From Anaerolineales bacterium (GTDB lineage: Bacteria; Chloroflexota; Anaerolineae; Promineifilales; Promineifilaceae), in contig JAGQGA010000089.1 of NCBI GenBank assembly GCA_020432595.1, forward strand, positions 1-12,595: a stretch of DNA of 12,595 nucleotides. Direction: 5' to 3'. A model generated the notes under the pieces. The model did no database searches. It worked only from the letters and a program-made list of their open reading frames with translations, and was not told the origin of the DNA. The position numbers were made by a program, and so were the translations under genes. Positions 6,888 through 12,216 of the stretch are shown here, piece after piece. Numbering within the stretch: position 1 is the stretch's first letter; every line of letters begins with the position of its first letter.

Positions 6888-8816
6888 ATGGACATTCCAA
6901 CGGGCGATCTTCGTCGTTTTCTCCAGCAAAGACTAAACGACAGTGAGCTAACCAACTTCTGCTTTGACTATTTTCCCCAAGTGCAGCGGGAGTTTGGGGA
7001 TGGGATGGCGCGTGGGCAGAAAATTCAGCTCTTGTTGGAATATTGCCGTCGTCATGGGCAGCTTCCTCACTTGCTCCGCAATCTGGAACGCGAACGACCG
7101 CAACAGGTACAAGCCCAACTTGCCCACCTGTTGTCCTCAACTCCCGCTGCCCAGCCGCAGCTCTCAACCCCCATTCAAAACAATCCCCGCCAAATTTTTA
7201 TCAGCTATGCGCGGGCAGATGACGCGTTTGCTGAGCGACTGGCCAAGGATTTGCGGCAGGCGGGCTGGCCAGTGTGGATTGCCCCCGACAGCATTCGACC
7301 GGGCGAAAAGTTTGACGAGGCCATTGACCGGGGGCTGTTGGAATGCGGCATTTTTTTGCTGCTGCTGACACCTGTTGCCGTTGCTTCAAAGTGGGTGCGC
7401 GACGAAACAAATGCTGCGTTGCGAAGGCACCGACAAAACCAAATGCGGTTTCTGCCGCTGCTGCTCAAACCGTGTGCGGAACTTCCTCCACTGTGGAGCG
7501 GATACCAACAGATTTCTTTTACCGGCGATTATGGGGCAGGTTGGCAGGAAATGTATCACTGGCTTGACCCGACGGCGGTCGTGCCACTGCCCTCTTCAAC
7601 GCCAAAGCCACCACCTGGCCAGGAGCCGCAGCGGGAAGCGGTGCAACGCCATGCCGCCCGCTTGTATGAACAATTACAGGTGGCTGTTGCCGCCGAAGAT
7701 TGGGCAGAGGTAGTCCACCTGGGCGGCCAGATTCAGGCAGTGGCCGGGGAATACCGTGATGTACGGCGGCTGGTGGGGGTAGCGCGAGGGAAGCTGCAAA
7801 TACCGCGCACTCAGCCAAAAGCAGAACCAATACGCCCAACAACGGCTCCAATGAAGAAGCCGCCTGCCGTAACGAGCCGTCGCTGGTCGCTCTGGCTAGT
7901 GGGCGTAGTGGGAGCTATCGTTGTTGTATGGATCATCAGTAACAAGATTGGTGGTAGCGTATCTCCACCTACATCGGTGCCAACGGAACAGTCAACCAAA
8001 ATTGGCAATAGCGCATCTTTGCCTACATTGGTGCCAACGCTGCAGCCAACCAAAACTCCTTCTGAAGATGTTAGTGAATTAGGAACGGTTTGTGATGAGC
8101 AGGGTTGCAACGGCGAGGAGCGGAGGCGAGAGAAAGATGGGGCAACAGTAGTGTATGTGCCAGCGGGGACATTTACGATGGGTAGTAACGCCAACGATGC
8201 TAATGTAGGTGACGATGAATTACCGCAGCATGATGTGACCCTGGACGGTTTTTGGATCGACCAACATGAAGTTACCAATGACCAATATGTACGTTGTGTA
8301 AATGACGGCAACTGTGATACTTCGCGGTATGCTGACGATGCAACATTTAATGGCACTGACTATCCGGTGGTTGGTGTATCCTGGAATGATGCCGTAGATT
8401 ATTGTAATTGGGCTGGGTCGCGGTTGCCCACAGAGGCGGAGTGGGAGTATGCAGCGCGGGGAAAAGACGGCCGTTTATTCCCTTGGGACAACGATGGCGT
8501 TAGCTGCTCATTAGCCAATTATGGTGGTTGCATCGGTATGACAACGGTTGTTGGAAGGTATTCAAAAGGCGTAAGCTGGGTTAACGCATTTGATATGGCA
8601 GGAAATGTTTGGGAATGGGTGCAAGATTGGTATGATGAGAACTACTATGAAAATTCACCTAGAGAAAACCCACCGGGGCCGGAAACAGGCACAATAAAGG
8701 TGCTGCGCGGCGGCTCGTGGAGCAACCTCGAACAGTACGTCCGTGCCGCCAACCGTGGCTTCAACTCCCCGGCGCTCAGTCTCAACAGCGTAGGATTTCG
8801 GTGCGCCCAGGAGTGA
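6888..8816 (+). CDS. Transmembrane TIR receptor: effector-associated domain, TIR, membrane helix, FGE-sulfatase ectodomain
   Basis: 642 residues. Residues 1-80 resemble the effector-associated (death-like adaptor) domains of bacterial conflict proteins: Leu-Arg-Arg-Phe-Leu, Asp-Ser-Glu-Leu-Thr-Asn-Phe-Cys-Phe-Asp, then Leu-Pro-His-Leu-Leu. Residues 101-226 are a TIR domain starting Ile-Phe-Ile-Ser-Tyr-Ala-Arg, with Trp169-Val-Arg-Asp-Glu173 at the position of the catalytic Glu of NAD-cleaving TIRs. A helical segment (246-303) precedes one membrane helix (333-350) with Arg-Arg and Lys-Lys on its N-side, predicting TIR inside and the C-terminus outside. A Ser/Thr/Pro stalk with two 18-residue repeats (353-388) leads to an FGE-sulfatase domain (about 410-642: Val-Pro-Ala-Gly-Thr-Phe-Thr-Met-Gly, Arg-Leu-Pro-Thr-Glu-Ala-Glu-Trp-Glu, Gly-Asn-Val-Trp-Glu-Trp, Arg-Gly-Gly-Ser-Trp, Gly-Phe-Arg-Cys). 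The FGE active-site cysteines after Gly-Gly-Ser-Trp appear as N613 and V618, so it probably binds a ligand rather than oxidising cysteine. No good Shine-Dalgarno is seen. Confidence 0.85.
   Translation: MDIPTGDLRRFLQQRLNDSELTNFCFDYFPQVQREFGDGMARGQKIQLLLEYCRRHGQLPHLLRNLERERPQQVQAQLAHLLSSTPAAQPQLSTPIQNNPRQIFISYARADDAFAERLAKDLRQAGWPVWIAPDSIRPGEKFDEAIDRGLLECGIFLLLLTPVAVASKWVRDETNAALRRHRQNQMRFLPLLLKPCAELPPLWSGYQQISFTGDYGAGWQEMYHWLDPTAVVPLPSSTPKPPPGQEPQREAVQRHAARLYEQLQVAVAAEDWAEVVHLGGQIQAVAGEYRDVRRLVGVARGKLQIPRTQPKAEPIRPTTAPMKKPPAVTSRRWSLWLVGVVGAIVVVWIISNKIGGSVSPPTSVPTEQSTKIGNSASLPTLVPTLQPTKTPSEDVSELGTVCDEQGCNGEERRREKDGATVVYVPAGTFTMGSNANDANVGDDELPQHDVTLDGFWIDQHEVTNDQYVRCVNDGNCDTSRYADDATFNGTDYPVVGVSWNDAVDYCNWAGSRLPTEAEWEYAARGKDGRLFPWDNDGVSCSLANYGGCIGMTTVVGRYSKGVSWVNAFDMAGNVWEWVQDWYDENYYENSPRENPPGPETGTIKVLRGGSWSNLEQYVRAANRGFNSPALSLNSVGFRCAQE
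7944..8051 (+). repeat. Two 54-bp tandem repeats encoding the receptor stalk
   Basis: 7944-7997 and 7998-8051 match at 41 of 54 positions and encode 18-residue units beginning Lys-Ile-Gly and rich in Ser, Thr and Pro. They lie just after the membrane helix and look like a length-variable extracellular spacer. Confidence 0.7.
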
Positions 8817-8824
8817 TTCTCCCC

Positions 8825-8854
8825 ATTTCTGGGTTCTGGATTTCTGGGTTCTGT
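8825..8854 (+). repeat. 15-bp tandem duplication
   Basis: ATTTCTGGGTTCTGG (8825-8839) is followed directly by ATTTCTGGGTTCTGT (8840-8854), a one-base difference. It begins 9 nt after the receptor stop codon. Confidence 0.75.
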
Positions 8855-8864
8855 TTGGGGGAGT

Positions 8865-8885
8865 TTGAGGGGGTGTCCCCCTCAA
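8865..8885 (+). terminator. Terminator-like hairpin after the TIR receptor gene
   Basis: TTGAGGGGG (8865-8873), loop TGT, and CCCCCTCAA (8877-8885) form a perfect 9-bp GC-rich stem, 48 bp after the stop codon. Only a short T run follows, so intrinsic termination is likely but not certain. Confidence 0.5.
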
Positions 8886-9155
8886 CTTTGATCGCGGCAA
8901 AAATTCAGCCTCGTCCGTGTCCATTTTCCTAGTGGTGGGCTTGTTGCCCATGTTTAGCTCCCCTCCCTTCTCCTCACTTTACAAACCCTTTACAAACTGA
9001 TTACAACTTTTTGGCATTTGGCCTGTACCGTTTAGTCGCATAAGGATAGGGGTTGTTGACAACGTGCCAACAGCCAAAGGATCTTCCAACGGCCGATAAA
9101 TCCTTCTTGCGCGGCATCCCCTAACTGATTACCGATAACCGACTACGGCAACCCT

Positions 9156-9160
9156 GGAGG
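9156..9160 (+). promoter_or_regulatory. Ribosome binding site of the remnant gene
   Basis: GGAGG lies 5 nt before the ATG at 9166. It is well preserved although the gene behind it is broken, which suggests recent decay. Confidence 0.6.
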
Positions 9161-9165
9161 TCAAG

Positions 9166-9528
9166 ATGGCACTGTCTCGACGTTATTTTTTGAAATTGGG
9201 GGGCTTAACGGCCGTTACTGCCACCACCACCGCCTGCTCCCTCGCCGGCCGTGCCCTCAACCAGGACGAACTGCCAGCGGAACTAACGTGGTCGGAGGTG
9301 AAAGGGGAAACGGCCGTTTCTCCCGACCCTGCCTTATGCTTCCTCAATCTATGCCAACTGACCCGGTCTCCATCCTTACCAGCTTGAAGGCTCCGGCGAC
9401 CTCACCATCGCCACTGATTACCGCAATATTTTGGGTGAACTGCTGCACAAGCGACTGAACAACCCGCTCTTGGCAGACACTTTCCCAGCTACACCGCCAC
9501 CGAATTGGGTATTGTCGTGCCTTGTTAG
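9166..9528 (+). pseudogene. Deletion remnant joining a DUF1800-like 5' end to a DUF1501-like 3' end
   Basis: The 5' part (9166-9387) encodes 73 residues starting with a Tat-type and lipobox signal (Ser-Arg-Arg-Tyr-Phe-Leu-Lys-Leu-Gly-Gly, then Thr-Thr-Ala-Cys). It continues to Pro-Asp-Pro-Ala-Leu, where DUF1800 proteins begin their conserved domain, and ends at a stop. From about 9371 the next frame reads His-Pro-Tyr-Gln-Leu-Glu-Gly-Ser-Gly-Asp-Leu-Thr-Ile-Ala-Thr-Asp-Tyr-Arg, then Asn-Ile-Leu-Gly-Glu-Leu-Leu and Arg-Leu-Asn-Asn. This is the typical C-terminal end of a DUF1501 protein. A second frameshift near 9481 is needed to read Tyr-Thr-Ala-Thr-Glu-Leu-Gly-Ile-Val before the TAG at 9526. 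DUF1800 and DUF1501 genes often sit side by side, so one internal deletion plus small indels explains the structure. The family names rest on recalled patterns. Confidence 0.6.
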
Positions 9529-9531
9529 CCA

Positions 9532-9553
9532 AGCTTTCCAAAGCTCGCTTTTT
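9532..9553 (+). terminator. Possible weak terminator after the remnant
   Basis: AGCTTT-CC-AAAGCT (9532-9545) is followed after three bases by TTTTT (9549-9553). It lies between the plus-strand remnant and the convergent minus-strand operon. The stem is short and AT-rich. Confidence 0.3.
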
Positions 9554-9588
9554 AGCCTAGACCGGCAACTATGACAAGTGGCTGAGTA

Positions 9589-10308
9589 CTAATAGGGCGG
9601 TTCGGCCGGCCCGTCATAGCCACACATTCCCATGCGCGGCGAATTTACAATAGGCATTGGCTCGCCATAATCGTCGTGAGGATGAACGGCCGTATGCTCA
9701 TCACATAACTCACACTGTTCATCCTCTCGTTCATATAAGCATTGCATACAAATATGCGTTGCTGGTTTGCCACACTCCAGACAAACAAATTCTGGGGCAG
9801 CATTACGCGCCATCAAAGCGATGGGATTCTCTGTAGTTGGCCGCCCTTCGCGCACATCCACCACCTTGATCACCAACTCAGAAGTTGTGCCAAAGTCATA
9901 CTCATAAGGAATACTCATCCCAACGGCAAACACCTCTTCAGCCGCAATATCCATAGGCTCCTCATCCCCCCAGCCAAACCCACCCTCAAAAATTTGGGTG
10001 TAGCGTGTATCACCAATGGTAAAAGCACTCAAATGGCCGCAGCATTCCAGCCAAATTGCCCGTAAATACCCATCTAAATCCTCCAACTCCGCCTCACCCC
10101 TTATTTCCAAATGCAGCCAATAATCACCGCCCCAGGCATCAGCCACCTGCAAATGATAAATCTTTTGCCTGGTTCGCTTCGTACTATTGGCCTCATCAAT
10201 CGCCTGCTGTCTGGCTTCACAGCTTTTCAAATGCTTGGTCAGCCCACTTTTACTCATTTCACGCCCACAATAACCACAATTCCCTCGCGTCTGCTTACGC
10301 CGTCCCAT
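9589..10308 (-). CDS. pRiA4b ORF-3-like domain protein with N- and C-terminal zinc-finger motifs
   Basis: 239 residues. An N-terminal Cys11-x2-Cys14-x11-His26-x3-Cys30 finger is followed by a domain (about 48-157) with the plasmid pRiA4b ORF-3 pattern. That pattern includes Ile-Tyr-His-Leu-Gln-Val, Leu-Glu-Asp-Leu-Asp-Gly-Tyr-Leu, Cys-Gly-His-Leu-Ser-Ala-Phe and Tyr-Glu-Tyr-Asp-Phe-Gly. A C-terminal metal-binding cluster follows: Cys176-x2-Cys179-x7-Cys187-x2-Cys190-x8-Cys199-x2-Cys202-x2-His205. The ATG at 10308 has a strong AAGGAGG 8 nt upstream. It is the last gene of the apparent minus-strand operon, 17 bp after the phosphatase gene. The biochemical role of this family is not established; the double zinc site suggests nucleic-acid or protein binding. 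One palindrome variant, AACGGCCGTA, lies in the gene (9685). Confidence 0.75.
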   Translation of the reverse strand: MGRRKQTRGNCGYCGREMSKSGLTKHLKSCEARQQAIDEANSTKRTRQKIYHLQVADAWGGDYWLHLEIRGEAELEDLDGYLRAIWLECCGHLSAFTIGDTRYTQIFEGGFGWGDEEPMDIAAEEVFAVGMSIPYEYDFGTTSELVIKVVDVREGRPTTENPIALMARNAAPEFVCLECGKPATHICMQCLYEREDEQCELCDEHTAVHPHDDYGEPMPIVNSPRMGMCGYDGPAEPPY

Positions 10309-10310
10309 AG

Positions 10311-10330
10311 CCTAAACCTCCTTGTTTAGG
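10311..10330 (-). promoter_or_regulatory. Perfect 7-bp hairpin carrying the ribosome binding site in its loop
   Basis: On the minus strand, CCTAAAC and GTTTAGG pair around AAGGAG. The Shine-Dalgarno AAGGAGG occupies the loop and first stem base, 8 nt before the ATG of the zinc-finger gene. The stop codon of the phosphatase gene lies in the 5' arm (10326-10328). This could couple translation of the two genes or be a site for a regulator. Confidence 0.6.
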
Positions 10331-11060
10331 TGATCTGACCCGGGCTAAAAAAATCAACACGGTTCAAATACAGCACCCGAATCGCATCATCAGCAAAATC
10401 AATGCGAGAAACGGAGGTGTTGTTGATCCGAAACCACAACCATCTTGTTTCCTCTCCCAGCGTCCTCCCCGGCTGGGCAAAACCAAACAAAGCCGTGAGC
10501 AACGCCTGGAAAAACCCGCCGTGGCTTACCAGCGCCACCCGATCATCCGTCTTCCCATGCCGCACATAAAGCTCTTGCAAAACTTGATCGGCACGCGGAA
10601 ACATTGCCTCATGCGGCTCATATGGGCGGTTCCACCAGCCTTCGTGGTTCAGCGAATCGGGCAGCACCAAGCGAGGGAAATGCGCCTCAAAAAAGGCACG
10701 GTTCGGCCCAACCTGTCCATATTTATCCTCGTTGTCATCATCCAGGTACAGGCCACCATGCTCATGAATTTCCGGCCAGCTTAACAGCGGCATATCAAAA
10801 GCATCGGCAATATAGGTGCCCGTCCGCACGGCGCGAAGCATCAAACTTGTGTAGATATGGGTGAAATCAAAGCCACGGCTGTTGTCCCAATCATTAGCAT
10901 CATACCCGCGCTTTTGACTAAGAAAACGGGCCACGGTTTGCGCCTGCTGGTGTCCCAGTTCGGTAATATCGGGGTCAGCTGTGCGCCCAATTTCGGCTCC
11001 TGTGGCCGCCCAAAGGGCGTTGTTTTCTGATTGGGCGTGGCGAATAAAATACAACTGCAT
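10326..11060 (-). CDS. Histidine phosphatase family protein (phosphoglycerate-mutase-like)
   Basis: 244 residues with the histidine phosphatase core: Phe-Ile-Arg7-His8-Ala-Gln-Ser-Glu-Asn near the N-terminus (H8 is the phosphorylated residue), R76 in Ser-Leu-Met-Leu-Arg-Ala-Val-Arg, a likely proton-donor Glu around 97-100, and the second catalytic histidine in Leu-Val-Ser-H180-Gly-Gly-Phe. The length and lack of extra domains fit a small-molecule phosphatase or mutase-like enzyme; the substrate cannot be told. It starts 5 bp after the MscS stop and its Shine-Dalgarno AAGGA overlaps the end of that gene, so the two are likely co-translated. No signal peptide is seen, so it is cytoplasmic. Confidence 0.85.
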   Translation of the reverse strand: MQLYFIRHAQSENNALWAATGAEIGRTADPDITELGHQQAQTVARFLSQKRGYDANDWDNSRGFDFTHIYTSLMLRAVRTGTYIADAFDMPLLSWPEIHEHGGLYLDDDNEDKYGQVGPNRAFFEAHFPRLVLPDSLNHEGWWNRPYEPHEAMFPRADQVLQELYVRHGKTDDRVALVSHGGFFQALLTALFGFAQPGRTLGEETRWLWFRINNTSVSRIDFADDAIRVLYLNRVDFFSPGQIT

Positions 11061-11073
11061 AGGATTTATCCTT
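11061..11073 (-). promoter_or_regulatory. Ribosome binding site of the phosphatase gene, in a small palindrome with the upstream stop codon
   Basis: On the minus strand AAGGA-TAAA-TCCT directly precedes the ATG at 11060. The Shine-Dalgarno can pair with TCCT, and the MscS stop TAA (11066-11068) sits in the loop. The stem is only 4-5 bp, so this mainly supports translational coupling. Confidence 0.4.
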
Positions 11074-11875
11074 GTGAATAAAGATGAACGTCTCGCTGCG
11101 GAAAAGGAATCGAAATTCCCTCGGCATCAAAACGAAGCTTGATTTGTTCTGTAACGTCAAACCAGACATGGGTGTAATGGTCGGCCGTGGTGTAAGGCCG
11201 CACGGCCAGATTGACGCTGTTATCAGCTAGTTCGAGAACATTGACCGTAGGTGCCGGTTCTTTTACAACCAAAGGGTGGGCTGTAAGGATGTCAAGGGCA
11301 ATCTGCTTGGCTTTACGTAAATCATCGCCATAGCCAATCCCAAAAACCATGTCCACCCGCATGACCCCTTTTTGCGAATAGTTGACAATGGGTGCACCCG
11401 TGACTTGGGCGTTGGGAATGATAATGGTTTTATTATCACGGGTAACAAGAATCGTGCTAAAAACGAGAATGTTTTCAACTTTGCCAAAAATGGAGGCTGC
11501 TTCAACCCAATCTCCGACCTTAAACGGCCGAAAAAGCAAAATCAACACCCCCGCCGCAAAATTCGACAGCGCCCCTTCCAATGCCAGACCCACCGCCAGC
11601 CCCGCCGCCCCAATGACCGCCACAAACGAAGTGGTTTCAACGCCCAGTTGGTTGAGTGCCGCCAGCACCACAAACACCAGCAGAGCATAGTAGCCTAAAT
11701 TGCTGAGAAAGTGGGTGAGCGAAGCATCAAGCCGCGACCGTTCCAGTGCTTGCCGCAGCCCATTGCCCAGCCGCCGCGCCAGCCAAAAGCCAATGACAAC
11801 AATGGCTACTGCTCCGGCCACTTTAAGGCCATAGGTCACAATCAGGTCACGAAGGTAGACAGTTATTGAATCCAT
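11066..11875 (-). CDS. mscS: Small-conductance mechanosensitive channel (MscS family)
   Basis: The protein closely follows E. coli MscS in length and layout: 269 residues from the ATG at 11875, or 278 from a GTG at 11902. The ATG is preferred because GGAG lies 9 nt before it and the GTG has no ribosome binding site. Numbered from the GTG, three membrane helices lie at about 20-42, 66-86 and 92-125. The pore helix carries the Ala/Gly packing pattern Gly-Ala-Ala-Gly-Leu-Ala-Val-Gly-Leu-Ala-Leu-Glu-Gly, with Glu109 where E. coli has Gln. The beta domain begins at Phe-Arg-Pro-Phe-Lys-Val-Gly-Asp, with Ile-Ile-Pro-Asn further on. The channel opens on membrane tension during hypo-osmotic shock. It is first in a minus-strand run with the phosphatase and zinc-finger genes. 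Confidence 0.9.
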   Translation of the reverse strand: MDSITVYLRDLIVTYGLKVAGAVAIVVIGFWLARRLGNGLRQALERSRLDASLTHFLSNLGYYALLVFVVLAALNQLGVETTSFVAVIGAAGLAVGLALEGALSNFAAGVLILLFRPFKVGDWVEAASIFGKVENILVFSTILVTRDNKTIIIPNAQVTGAPIVNYSQKGVMRVDMVFGIGYGDDLRKAKQIALDILTAHPLVVKEPAPTVNVLELADNSVNLAVRPYTTADHYTHVWFDVTEQIKLRFDAEGISIPFPQRDVHLYSQG

Positions 11876-11902
11876 GCGATACTGCTCCAGATGTTTGCTC
11901 AC

Positions 11903-12216
11903 TTAATGGTATCGCAAAAGAAGCGTGGGTAAAAACGCTAATTTGGACTGAATAACCGGCTAGGCTGAGGCAGAGCAACCCCTTGTGTGCAAGTTCAAAA
12001 CCCCTTTCCCACCCTCACCACACCAACAAATCAGCATCGTGGTCGTAACATTACCCAATACCCGGTACGCTTGTAACCTTGCTGGGTCTACATTGTACGT
12101 CGTTGTGGGAATCGAACCCACTGGGCGTGACCCCTCACACCCGCCATTAGGTGACAGCTTGGCCCGCTGCCCAGGGCTTGATGCTCGCCTTGGCTGTATG
12201 GCTACCCACTTTGAAA
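11903..12216. other. Intergenic stretch between the MscS gene and the DIP1984 gene
   Basis: The region should hold the minus-strand promoter of the MscS operon, but no clear -35/-10 pair is seen. The one recognisable item is a tRNA T-arm-like sequence at 12105-12121. No credible ORF is found. Confidence 0.5.
12105..12121 (-). other. Isolated tRNA T-arm-like sequence
   Basis: On the minus strand GTGGG-TTCGATT-CCCAC is a perfect canonical T-stem and loop. The seven bases on its 3' side (AACGACG) have no complementary 5' acceptor strand about 65 nt upstream, and no proper anticodon stem with a 7-nt loop is found. It may be a tRNA fragment, an integration scar, or chance. Confidence 0.4.

Larger units (their letters stand above)
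8817..9165. other. Intergenic stretch between the TIR receptor gene and the DUF1800/DUF1501 remnant
   Basis: This gene-free region holds a 15-bp tandem duplication (8825-8854), a strong hairpin (8865-8885), a TTGACA hexamer (9056-9061) without a convincing -10 partner, a partial palindrome copy (AACGGCCGA near 9089) and two copies of ACTGATTAC (near 8997 and 9124). No credible ORF is seen on either strand. Confidence 0.6.
36..9694. repeat. Iterated 10-bp palindrome AACGGCCGTT
   Basis: Exact AACGGCCGTT copies begin at 36, 191, 1086, 1521, 1976, 2013, 2925, 3955, 4186, 5869, 9207 and 9309. One-base variants are GACGGCCGTT at 5402 and 8466 and AACGGCCGTA at 9685. Chance expectation for a given 10-mer in 12.6 kb is about 0.01. 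All copies lie within coding or former coding sequence. Of the 14 in plus-strand genes, ten are read Thr-Ala-Val, three start a Gly-Arg reading (Asn-Gly-Arg or Asp-Gly-Arg), and one is read Lys-Arg-Pro-Phe. The array is comparable to highly iterated palindromes such as cyanobacterial HIP1, but with a different sequence. Confidence 0.9.

Noticed and set aside
6888..8816. Active formylglycine-generating enzyme or serine/threonine-type modifying enzyme
   Set aside because: The two catalytic cysteines expected after Gly-Gly-Ser-Trp are N613 and V618 in my alignment, and no sulfatase gene is nearby.
9056..9084. Promoter from TTGACA at 9056
   Set aside because: No acceptable -10 box lies 16-18 bp downstream (GGATCT-like only).
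9742..10329. Plus-strand open frames opposite the zinc-finger gene
   Set aside because: The minus strand has a strong ribosome binding site, regular zinc motifs and the pRiA4b ORF-3 pattern; the plus-strand frames are low-complexity.
12090..12180. Complete tRNA, tRNA-Sec or tmRNA on the minus strand
   Set aside because: Only the T-arm fits. The acceptor strands do not pair and the best anticodon-like stem (GTGTG/CACGC) has a 6-nt loop.
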